Source of the DNA: Bacillus pseudomycoides
Lineage (GTDB): Bacteria; Bacillota; Bacilli; Bacillales; Bacillaceae_G
Length of the DNA: 64,000 nucleotides
Direction of reading: 5' to 3'
Assembly (NCBI RefSeq): GCF_022811845.1
Contig: NZ_CP064266.1
Span: forward strand, 186,001-250,000
Part shown: positions 43,733-50,619 of the stretch, piece by piece
Numbering within the stretch: position 1 is the first letter of the stretch
Layout of the letters: each line of letters starts with the position of its first letter
Position numbers and translations under genes: made by a program
The notes under the pieces: generated by a model
Told to the model about the DNA's origin: nothing
The model's input: the letters and a program-made list of their open reading frames with translations, nothing else
The model's database searches: none

Positions 43733-44638
43733 TTGCTAGAAGAAATGCTTAGTAAAGTATCAAATAAAAATAATTTCACAAGTATTCAAGAATACATAGA
43801 TTTTGCTTCTTATTTCTTAGAATATATTCAAGAAAATAAACAGGCTGTTATTGTGTCACAAAATGAACATCATTATAATTTTTATCAGTATGGAAAAGAA
43901 GTTGATTATAGAGTAACACGTCCGTTTAATTCTAATATTCTCTATTCAATAGAAGATTTTGAAATAAATAAAAATATACTATTAAATGACTTATCACAAT
44001 TGAAGAGACATAAAGATAAGGCTGCTATTACAGATAGAACTATTATTAACCGTTCTATATATACGATTCAACAGTCAATTGGTTTCGGTCTGGACGCCTT
44101 ACCCGCAGGAAAATCTAATACTGCAAGGAAATTAGCTGGTGATCTATTTGAAAGGCTAATTCTTCTTTTATTTATTGAAGTTGGAATCAATGCAAAAGGA
44201 GGAGTAGTAAAAGTTCCAGTTGTTAAGGACGGTAAAAAGATAGTTGATATGAATTATCAGCATGATTTAATCGTTGACCGAATTGGAGAAAAACATCCTT
44301 GCTTAATAGGGTCTGTTAAAACAACAAGCAAAGATAGATTAGCTAAAGTATTTATGGATAAGTTTCTTTATAGTAGACTTACAGATACAGAAGTTCCTCA
44401 CATCGCTATATTCCTTCATGACGTGCAAAGAAAATCTACAAAACAAGAAGGGAAATATGGAATAAGTCAAACATTCCTTACTGGAAGTTTCAAAGGATAT
44501 ACAATCAAGTTAAATCCATTAGACGGAGTATATTATTTTGATCCAAGACCTATCATGCAGACAGACGAGTTTTTCAAAGAACATATCCAAACATTTGACC
44601 ATCTAATTTGTGATGATATTTGGGACTATATACAATAA
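43733..44638 (+). CDS. Putative type II restriction endonuclease
   Basis: 301 residues. A candidate PD-(D/E)xK-like centre is seen in YQHDLIVDRIGEK followed by CLIGSVKTTSKDRLAKVFMD, with Asp and the S-V-K strand replacing the usual ExK. The first 120 residues are polar and helical. The start is TTG at 43733, preceded by GGAGGGG. Its place right after a methyltransferase gene is the main reason for the call; recognition sequence unknown. I cannot exclude a different nuclease type. Confidence 0.75.
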   Translation: MLEEMLSKVSNKNNFTSIQEYIDFASYFLEYIQENKQAVIVSQNEHHYNFYQYGKEVDYRVTRPFNSNILYSIEDFEINKNILLNDLSQLKRHKDKAAITDRTIINRSIYTIQQSIGFGLDALPAGKSNTARKLAGDLFERLILLLFIEVGINAKGGVVKVPVVKDGKKIVDMNYQHDLIVDRIGEKHPCLIGSVKTTSKDRLAKVFMDKFLYSRLTDTEVPHIAIFLHDVQRKSTKQEGKYGISQTFLTGSFKGYTIKLNPLDGVYYFDPRPIMQTDEFFKEHIQTFDHLICDDIWDYIQ

Positions 44639-44675
44639 TACGTTTGAGAAAGTAGACGAGATTAGGTTGTACAGG

Positions 44676-44706
44676 AAGGGTTAAAGATTCACTCTAACCC
44701 TTTTTG
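44676..44706 (+). terminator. Terminator of the restriction gene
   Basis: AAGGGTTA (44676-44683) and TAACCCTT (44695-44702), followed by TTTT. Confidence 0.85.
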
Positions 44707-44727
44707 TTCTTCTCCCTTTCTAACACA

Positions 44728-44949
44728 CTATTCATTCCATTTTTCCCCAACACTATAACCATTTTCATAAGGAAACTTCATTATTTCAGTTTCCTCTTTT
44801 ATTAAATCCCTATCCATGTAGTCCTCAGTATAATTCTTTGTTGCTAGTATCATATTTTTTATTGGTTTTGAATTGAAATGATTGTGAAAGAGATACTCTA
44901 GGTATTTAATTTTCTCCCCATTCTCCATGCTTTTCATTAGTAAAATCAT
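44728..44949 (-). CDS. Small hypothetical protein in element
   Basis: 73 residues, acidic, soluble: MILLMKSMENGEKIKYLEYL ... KFPYENGYSVGEKWNE. GAGGAA directly precedes the ATG. Forms a two-gene unit with the coiled-coil gene 15 bases upstream. Unknown family. Confidence 0.6.
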   Translation of the reverse strand: MILLMKSMENGEKIKYLEYLFHNHFNSKPIKNMILATKNYTEDYMDRDLIKEETEIMKFPYENGYSVGEKWNE

Positions 44950-44964
44950 TTCCTCACAACTAAT

Positions 44965-45261
44965 TCATTTGTAATCGCCCCCTCCATTTCCAGCGGTTCC
45001 CTCAACGATCTCTTTTGCACTTCTTCTATTTTTGTATACTTCAATGATTTCATTTGTTTCTTTACGCACCTCAGCAAAGCCTTGTTCAAATGTAGCTTGT
45101 ATCCCTTTATACACATTTTTTAAATCGTCCATCTTACTTTCTACTGAGGTTAATTTAATATCTAGGCTATCCATTCTACCATCCAGCTTATCGACCTTCT
45201 TCTCCATTGCTGTCACTTTATCATATATCTGTTGGATCAATTTTTTCTCATTTTCTGTCAT
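44965..45261 (-). CDS. Coiled-coil protein in element
   Basis: 98 residues. A heptad pattern runs over about residues 5-75 (KVTAMEKKVDKLDGRMDSLD and KLTSVESKMDDLKNVYKGI), suggesting a long parallel coiled coil; C-terminal Gly-rich end GNGGGDYK. The start at 45261 follows GGGAGG. Similar short coiled-coil proteins are common in Bacillus mobile elements; role unknown. Confidence 0.65.
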   Translation of the reverse strand: MTENEKKLIQQIYDKVTAMEKKVDKLDGRMDSLDIKLTSVESKMDDLKNVYKGIQATFEQGFAEVRKETNEIIEVYKNRRSAKEIVEGTAGNGGGDYK

Positions 45262-45954
45262 TGCAGCACGACCTCCCAAAATGTTTTCAAAATCACCGCA
45301 AAATTATATTTTTAAAAAGCGGTCATCTAATTATAGCAAATCCCTTAACCACCCCCATTCCATATAACGCTGTACAGTAAAGTTAATAGGGAAGTGTCCC
45401 GTTCACGAATCAAAAGATAATCGACTCAGAATACGAATCTCGGTGAGTGTGCATAGAAACGAAATGAAATTCTTTGCGTATTTGCAGCGGATAGCAGACC
45501 AGCCCTAAAACAATACCGCCTCCCATGATATACCTGTACATCTATATATGAAAATATAAAAAACTTCGCAACTGTCACCGCATAACGCTATAGCAAATCC
45601 TCCCCACGTTCCGTCATGTTTCGTTATTCTCATTCTTCTCATTGATCTTCTTTCTTGTTTATTCTTCTTTCATTGTTGTTTCATTCGTTCTTCTTCTTTC
45701 TTATCTCACTTCACTGAGTCATTACCATTCCACTGTACCTTGTCAGGTCCTTGCTACTTTATTGCGATTCCCCAGTGCCTTGCATCTTTACCTCACTGTA
45801 CCTCGACTTAACAATTATAGGTAGTTGGAAGGTTTTGAAAATGTATTTGACTTTGTTCATAGCCTCCCGTATTATATAACTATAAGCTAATAGCTACTAG
45901 CTACTAGCTACTAGCGTTATGTTTTTAGAGTAACTATTATGAGGAGGGTTTTAA
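45262..45954. other. Noncoding region of the element with repeats
   Basis: About 690 bases without a convincing gene. Contains a 12-bp direct repeat TATAGCAAATCC (45332-45343 and 45589-45600), a strongly pyrimidine-rich strand at about 45620-45710, CACTGTACCT twice (about 45728 and 45792), and the 7-bp tandem repeat at 45885-45914. Such features can mark a replication or transfer origin or regulator sites, but nothing here proves one. Confidence 0.55.
45885..45914. repeat. Tandem 7-bp repeat AGCTACT
   Basis: AGCTAAT followed by three copies of AGCTACT and AGCG; each unit contains AGCT, so it is also locally palindromic. It ends about 40 bases before the DUF1413-like gene. Confidence 0.85.
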
Positions 45955-46206
45955 TTGGGTATTACTGTGAATACGTCACTTGAAGAATTATTTACTATCG
46001 CAAAGAACACTATCAAAGAATTAGATCAAGATGAAGAGTTCATTGTTAAAGATCTTTTCAGAGGTTTTGAGTGGGGTCGCATAACTAAGGGGAATCGTAC
46101 TAAGTTGGGGTCTATGTTTTTTAATTTCTCACAGCACGAAGGTAAGGGTGAGATTTTAGGGATTGGTAAGACACCTCAAAATCAACAGAAATATAGAATC
46201 CTGTAA
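45955..46206 (+). CDS. DUF1413-like single-domain protein
   Basis: 83 residues. EEFIVKDLFRGFEWGRITKG, then RTKLGSMFFNFSQHEGKGEI, matches my memory of DUF1413, a small domain found in mobile elements and phages. The start is TTG behind GGAGGG. Own terminator at 46218-46243. Possibly DNA-binding; not known. Confidence 0.7.
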   Translation: MGITVNTSLEELFTIAKNTIKELDQDEEFIVKDLFRGFEWGRITKGNRTKLGSMFFNFSQHEGKGEILGIGKTPQNQQKYRIL

Positions 46207-46217
46207 TAAATTACAAT

Positions 46218-46243
46218 AAAACATCTACTTTTAGTAGGTGTTT
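46218..46243 (+). terminator. Terminator of the DUF1413-like gene
   Basis: AACATCTACT and AGTAGGTGTT with a TTT loop and following T-run. Confidence 0.85.
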
Positions 46244-46267
46244 TTATTTATATCTAAAAAGGTACAC

Positions 46268-46375
46268 CTTAATAGACAGTAAAAAAACTGTCCTTATAGC
46301 GTCTATTAACAAAATAAAATAAACCTTTATGTACGTCTATAAAATAATTGACCTTTGTGGACGGTCGATATATAT
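46268..46375. promoter_or_regulatory. res-like resolvase site
   Basis: Five GTC-centred half sites in about 100 bases: TAGACAGT (inverted, 46273-46280), ACTGTCCTTATA, GCGTCTATTAAC, ACGTCTATAAAA and CGGTCGATATAT. Two make an inverted pair around AAAAAAA. Several GTC half sites in both directions just before a serine resolvase gene are typical of Tn3-type res sites. TTGACC and TATATT nearby may be the gene's promoter, overlapped by the last half sites. Confidence 0.6.
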
Positions 46376-46411
46376 TAAATTTATCAACTAATAGAAACGG
46401 TGGTTTTAATA

Positions 46412-47020
46412 ATGACAGGAATCAATTTTGCGTACATGCGAGTTTCATCTAAAGAACAGAATTTGGATAGACAATATGAGGCTTTAAAAGGCTATGTGAG
46501 TGACGAGAAGTATATTTATAGCGATAAAGCTAGTGGCAAGGATATGGAACGTGAGGGTTTTCAAAACATGCTTAAAGCAATGAGGAAAGGCGATACCCTT
46601 TACATCAAATCAATTGACCGTCTAGGACGTAATAAACAACAAATTAAAAGCTATTTAGAACAGTTTAAGAATGAAGGTATCAGAGTAAAGATCATAGACC
46701 TCCCTACTACAATGCAAGACGTTCCTGAGGGGCAAGAATGGGTTATAGATATGATTAACAATATAATTATTGAAGTTTATACTTCTATGGCTGAACAGGA
46801 GAGAGAAACTATTAAACAACGTCAGGCTGAGGGAATCGCTGTTGCTAAAGATAAGGGGAAACATTTAGGACGTCCAGCAATGGCATTGCCTACAGGGTGG
46901 GATAAGCTATATAAGAAGTGGAAGAACGGAGAAATAACAGCTACAGCATTTATGTACGTTATCGGAATGAAGAAAGCGACCTTCTATAAGAAAGTGAAGG
47001 AATACGAGGCTACACTTTAA
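46412..47020 (+). CDS. Serine resolvase/invertase
   Basis: 202 residues of the small serine recombinase type. The catalytic serine is in FAYMRVSSKEQNLDRQYEAL; DKASGKDMEREGFQNMLKAM and YIKSIDRLGRNKQQIKSYLE follow, then the E helix and C-terminal HTH (GEITATAFMYVIGMKKATFY). The start at 46412 has GGTGG upstream. It probably resolves multimers or inverts DNA at the res-like site before it, rather than moving the element, for which the large integrase is present. Confidence 0.93.
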   Translation: MTGINFAYMRVSSKEQNLDRQYEALKGYVSDEKYIYSDKASGKDMEREGFQNMLKAMRKGDTLYIKSIDRLGRNKQQIKSYLEQFKNEGIRVKIIDLPTTMQDVPEGQEWVIDMINNIIIEVYTSMAEQERETIKQRQAEGIAVAKDKGKHLGRPAMALPTGWDKLYKKWKNGEITATAFMYVIGMKKATFYKKVKEYEATL

Positions 47021-47038
47021 TAGTGTGGTCTCTTTTTG
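47006..47038 (+). terminator. Terminator of the resolvase gene
   Basis: GAGGCTACACT and AGTGTGGTCTC form a stem with two wobble-type positions, TTAAT loop, then a T-run; overlaps the stop. Confidence 0.8.
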
Positions 47039-47299
47039 TGCAGTTAAAAATGTTTTGAATCCACTATGTAAAGAGGGCAACCAAGCGATAAAAAGTGAAG
47101 AATTGCACAATCTGGCACAGGTTACATATGGCGAAACCCCTTGTCCCACCTACATTTCACAGAAAACTAGCATTGTGCAACCCACTTATCGCACATCTAT
47201 CTTAAGGCATCATATTACCTTGTGTAGCGTCATTGTATCTCTCTAATAGAAAAAAATAAATAAAACACCCTTCAAATTGAATCTGGGAGTGGTCTGGTA

Positions 47300-47530
47300 C
47301 TATGAAAATAAATTATTAACTTTTTCAGGATGTTTTTCCGCATAATCCATAAAAGCGTGGTAACAATCCTTTCGACTTCTACCATTTACAATGTTTCGTA
47401 TAGTTGTTCTCGTCACAAGGAACATTGTCTCTATTTCACAGGGTTGCAACCCCTTCACTTTATTTAGGTACAACATTTCATATACTTCCTTATCCGTTAA
47501 TTTAACATTATTAAAACCGTTGCCATTCAT
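47300..47530 (-). CDS. Small HTH protein
   Basis: 76 residues. Helix-turn-helix in KLTDKEVYEMLYLNKVKGLQ then CEIETMFLVTRTTIRNIVNG; the end DCYHAFMDYAEKHPEKV is helical. AAGGAGA precedes the ATG. Third gene in the integrase-sigma-HTH series on this strand, 88 bases after the sigma-like gene. Likely a regulator of the element. Confidence 0.75.
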   Translation of the reverse strand: MNGNGFNNVKLTDKEVYEMLYLNKVKGLQPCEIETMFLVTRTTIRNIVNGRSRKDCYHAFMDYAEKHPEKVNNLFS

Positions 47531-47617
47531 TTCTTTATCTCCTTTTTCTTATTAGGTATTTTTCTCCTTGTGAAGACATTATTATATTCACCAGTTTAAT
47601 AGGTACTGGCACACCTT

Positions 47618-48325
47618 TTATGAAAAAATATAAAATAATTTACGTCTTATTCGACTCAGTAATCTCGTTACCTGTTCATGATGATTAAGCCCAACAGCCT
47701 CAGCTAACTTTCTGTAACTAGTATCGGGATTATTATAAATTGCTTGTAACAGTATCCGTTCCTGTTCTGTTAATGATGAATCATTTAGTATCCTTTCAAC
47801 TAGATCACCGTTTATAACCTTCGTTTCTATATCCACTCGTGTATCAGCAATAAATTCCGCTGATTCCTCTTTCAGTGGTAAAACACTTCTCTCAAACTCA
47901 CCTTTTTTCGTTATCAATTTTCTCGTAATGTTTATTCCTCTATTTTTAATTGCTACTAGGAATGTTTCATAAAAATAAAAGTCACTATACCAATCATAGG
48001 TATCACATAATGTCCATGCTTCCTCATAAAAAACACTTTCAAAATCCGCCTGAGATAAACCTTTGCTTTTCCAATTGCATTCCAGCCACGTCGAGTTCTT
48101 TTTAATACTATAATCCAGTGCTTGTAACAAATGATGTAATGCTTGTTCCTCAATCTCTTTATCGAAACCATAACAGGCATAACGATAATCTATTAAAAGA
48201 CATTCTATCCTTAATACATGGTTTATTCCTGTATCCTTACACCAGCGACCTCTCAATCCTTCCTCTTTATTTTCATTGAATGACTGTGTTGATTTTAATT
48301 CCACTTTCTTTATAATTCCTGTCAT
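47618..48325 (-). CDS. Sigma-70-like factor encoded by the element
   Basis: 235 residues. The middle (about 90-135) resembles sigma region 2: FESVFYEEAWTLCDTYDWYS then DFYFYETFLVAIKNRGI. The C-terminus is a clear region 4 HTH: LTEQERILLQAIYNNPDTSY then RKLAEAVGLNHHEQVTRLLS. Start at 48325 after GGAGG (10-base spacing). Its own promoter region shares a bipartite motif with the 43-residue peptide gene, suggesting it recognises that motif. It could instead be a phage-type late activator with similar folds. Confidence 0.7.
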   Translation of the reverse strand: MTGIIKKVELKSTQSFNENKEEGLRGRWCKDTGINHVLRIECLLIDYRYACYGFDKEIEEQALHHLLQALDYSIKKNSTWLECNWKSKGLSQADFESVFYEEAWTLCDTYDWYSDFYFYETFLVAIKNRGINITRKLITKKGEFERSVLPLKEESAEFIADTRVDIETKVINGDLVERILNDSSLTEQERILLQAIYNNPDTSYRKLAEAVGLNHHEQVTRLLSRIRRKLFYIFS

Positions 48326-48341
48326 TGTTCCGTTTCCTCCA

Positions 48342-48386
48342 TGCAAGTAAATTAACGGTTAATGTTCCGTCAAGAACTTACTTGCA
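48342..48386. promoter_or_regulatory. Nested inverted repeats in the leader of the sigma-like gene
   Basis: TGCAAGTAA (48342-48350) and TTACTTGCA (48378-48386) are perfect 9-bp arms; the right one is also the downstream half of the shared promoter-like motif. Between them lies the palindrome ATTAAC-G-GTTAAT (48351-48363). Confidence 0.7.
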
Positions 48387-48407
48387 GAATGATCATGAAA
48401 TAGGACA
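48379..48407 (-). promoter_or_regulatory. Shared bipartite promoter-like motif, copy B
   Basis: TGTCCTATTTCAT, 8 variable bases, TGCAAGTA on the minus strand; 53 bases before the sigma-like gene start. See copy A at 42569-42597. Confidence 0.75.
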
Positions 48408-48419
48408 CGAAAAATAGAA

Positions 48420-48450
48420 AATAAAAAAGAATAACCATTACTGATTATCC
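48420..48450 (-). terminator. Terminator of the integrase gene
   Basis: On the minus strand GGATAATC and GGTTATTC pair (with G-U) around AGTAAT, then a T-run; overlaps the integrase 3' end. Confidence 0.65.
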
Positions 48451-49923
48451 CTCGTTGTAAATTATAGTTAATGTTGGTGATTCTGCATCCTTCTTAAAAG
48501 ACCATAATATCCCACTAATTAAGTTATGTAGCAAACGATTTACCTGTTCATCAGAGTATCCTTTACCGTCCAACAACTCCCACTTATCTACCAGCTTTTC
48601 AATTGATTTTATTTGTTCCTGCAATGTTTCTATCTGAGTAGATTTATCTTCTCTTTCTAGTGCGGTTATTTGTTCTTCAATCAATTTTATTTCTTCTTGC
48701 CTTTTAGCTTTTCTTTCTCTGTAAGTGATAATATCTATCTCATCTTCTTCAAACAGGATATTGATTTTATCTAAAGCCCTCTTGGACTTGTTCAATTGGC
48801 TTAATAGCTTTTCTTTTCTATATTGAATATTGTCTTCCTGTTTACCTTCTTCAAGCGTTTCTAGTGCCTTTAGAATATCTTCTTTATACCTTAATACCTC
48901 TTCTTTAATCATAGCTAATACAGGATTGTAATAAAAACTCCTGTTACCGCACTTACAATGTTTGATATAAATCTTATTAAGGCGTTTATGATTATTACAC
49001 CCTTGCACTCTGCCGCAATTTGCACAAAATATAAGATTGCTTGTAGGGTATATTCTATTTTTACTTCTCGGTGCTTTAAATGAATACTCATTAACAATTT
49101 TATTAGCTGTTTCCCAAGTAACTTCGTCTACAACTGGTGGGTGTGCATTATGGACAATGATCCATTCTTCTTTAGGTCTAGGCTTATACTGACCGATAGT
49201 TTTGTTACTAGCTATCGTTCCTTTGTAAGCGTCATTATTTATAATACGCTGGATAGTATTGTATTTAAAATCATAACCCTGTCTTGTTTTTATTCCCATG
49301 CTATTTAGTTGTCCAATAAGTGATGGTATGGTTGTACCCTTAACAATTTCGGAAAAAATAAACTGAACATCTTTTGCACGTTCATTAGGGACAAGTTTTC
49401 TTGTTTTTGGGTCTTTTGAGTACCCTAATGGTGCTATACCATTTGTCCATAAACCTTGTTGTTGGGCATACTCTTTCCCCCTTTGCATACGCTTTAGAAT
49501 TTGCTTATATTCTCCACTAGCAATAAGATTAGTTATCCCTAGCAATAAACTATCGTCATCTTTTGTAAGATCATACATTCGATACGGTGTGACTATATAA
49601 GTTTCTGTTTCCAAAAGTATTCTTTTTATCAGACTAGCGTCAAATTCGTTTCTCGAAAGTCTATCAACGTCCATTACAACTACAGCATCATAATAATTTT
49701 GTTCCACTCGGTCTAAAAGTTTAACCATTTGTTCTCGATTTTTAATAGTGCTACTTGAAGCTACTTCTTCAAATAACTCGTATGACCATTTATTTTCATT
49801 ACATAAGTTAATCAATGTTTGACGATGGTTAGCTAGTACTTGTTCAATTCCTTGATTTTCTTCATCACGACTTAATCGTAAATATACTGCGACATGTTTT
49901 ATATTCTCGTTGTTAAATAGCAA
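48445..49923 (-). CDS. Large serine integrase (site-specific recombinase)
   Basis: 492 residues. Catalytic domain with the nucleophile serine in AVYLRLSRDEENQG and VVMDVDRLSRNEFDASLI; recombinase domain with GLWTNGIAPLGYSKDPKTRK and IQRIINNDAYKGTIASNKT; zinc ribbon LIFCANCGRVQGC ... KHCKCGNRSFYY; C-terminal coiled coil (about 370-450). The TTG at 49923 behind AGGAAGGTG is the start. It reads from the right att site into the element and is the enzyme expected to integrate and excise the element in comGA. Confidence 0.95.
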   Translation of the reverse strand: MLFNNENIKHVAVYLRLSRDEENQGIEQVLANHRQTLINLCNENKWSYELFEEVASSSTIKNREQMVKLLDRVEQNYYDAVVVMDVDRLSRNEFDASLIKRILLETETYIVTPYRMYDLTKDDDSLLLGITNLIASGEYKQILKRMQRGKEYAQQQGLWTNGIAPLGYSKDPKTRKLVPNERAKDVQFIFSEIVKGTTIPSLIGQLNSMGIKTRQGYDFKYNTIQRIINNDAYKGTIASNKTIGQYKPRPKEEWIIVHNAHPPVVDEVTWETANKIVNEYSFKAPRSKNRIYPTSNLIFCANCGRVQGCNNHKRLNKIYIKHCKCGNRSFYYNPVLAMIKEEVLRYKEDILKALETLEEGKQEDNIQYRKEKLLSQLNKSKRALDKINILFEEDEIDIITYRERKAKRQEEIKLIEEQITALEREDKSTQIETLQEQIKSIEKLVDKWELLDGKGYSDEQVNRLLHNLISGILWSFKKDAESPTLTIIYNEG

Positions 49924-49945
49924 TATAATCACCTTCCTAAAGGTA

Positions 49946-49974
49946 ATTATATAACGTTGTCCCCAAGTACTCAA
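49946..49974 (-). promoter_or_regulatory. Promoter of the integrase gene
   Basis: On the minus strand TTGAGT (49974-49969), 17 bases, TATAAT (49951-49946), 23 bases before the TTG start. The -35 box begins three bases from the att core, inside the element arm, so it stays with the integrase after excision. Confidence 0.75.
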
Positions 49975-50000
49975 CCAGTTGGTCCAGTAAACACGAGTAA
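49956..50000. other. Right attachment site (attR) of the comGA element
   Basis: Element half TTGTCCCCAAGTACTCAACCA, shared GTT (49978-49980), host half GGTCCAGTAAACACGAG. See attL for the reasoning. Confidence 0.85.
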
Positions 50001-50417
50001 TCCATGAGAATGATGTAAAAAAGAAAGAAGTCTTCTTGCTGAGCTTGGAAATAATGAAAGATGGGAAAGTGGCTGCACCGAAGCTTGCAGGTGCAAACGA
50101 ATAACGAGGCTTTCTAAAAACACAGTTGGTAATGTAGAAAGCCTCAAGTGTACTTCTTGTCCGTCAATTTGCAAATACAATGACCCATTTTGTGGCTTTC
50201 GTCTTTCTCCTATGTCCATAGACGCTAAAAATTTAAAATGTGAAACCAGTCTTTCTCCAAATTCTTTTCTAATACAATGCTTCGTTACCAAATCTTTTCC
50301 AATACGTAATTGTATGACTGCATCTTCTTGCCGCGGCACGATATGTAAATCGGATGCCTGTAATGCACATGCTTCTTTCATAATTGTATTGGCAAAATGT
50401 TCAACACCATTCATCAT
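49979..50417 (-). pseudogene. comGA: comGA, N-terminal part, separated by an integrated element
   Basis: About 147 residues from the ATG pair at 50417/50414 (GGGGGCG ribosome binding site) to the P-loop (HGLLVFTGPT), after which the element adds one Gly and a TGA stop. It contains the N2 domain (ASDLHIVPRQEDAVIQLRI) of secretion ATPases. Alone it has no complete ATP site, so the strain should lack ComGA while the element is in place. Confidence 0.95.
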
Positions 50418-50619
50418 TATCGCCCCCTCACTATGTATATATCATGAAGAGATACATAAGAAAAATCGTAACTTTCGCGTTTTCCCTTCCTCAAAAAGGA
50501 AAAATATGTTTGTGAAAATATGAACAATTTCTGAATTATTGACTAAAATCACCTATATGCAACTTTATCTGTATTATAATGTTAATATCTTGGATAAAGT
50601 GATAAAGGTGGAGATCCTC

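Larger units (their letters stand above)
42357..49979. mobile_element. 7.6 kb serine-integrase element inserted in comGA
   Basis: Bounded by att sites in the two halves of comGA. Contents in order: 43-residue basic peptide gene (-), DNA methyltransferase (+), putative restriction enzyme (+), two small genes (-), a long repeat-bearing noncoding stretch, a DUF1413-like gene (+), serine resolvase with res-like site (+), HTH protein (-), sigma-like factor (-) and large serine integrase (-). No capsid, tail, lysis, replication or conjugation genes, so it is not a complete phage or ICE. It most resembles a small integrative island carrying restriction-modification. Confidence 0.92.

Noticed and set aside
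47025..47246. 73-codon plus-strand open frame after the resolvase
   Set aside because: No ribosome binding site, odd composition, begins inside the resolvase terminator region.
42357..49979. Element as a complete prophage or conjugative element
   Set aside because: No structural, lysis, replication, relaxase or type IV secretion genes are present in 7.6 kb.
42361..49987. GTCCAGT as the att core (7-base match at both junctions)
   Set aside because: Recombination there would leave Leu in place of the P-loop Pro of ComGA and is off the centre of attP symmetry; GTT fits both tests.
50418..50619. ComK boxes (AAAA-N5-TTTT) before comGA
   Set aside because: A-runs and T-runs occur but none with the required spacing; the promoter may still be ComK-dependent.
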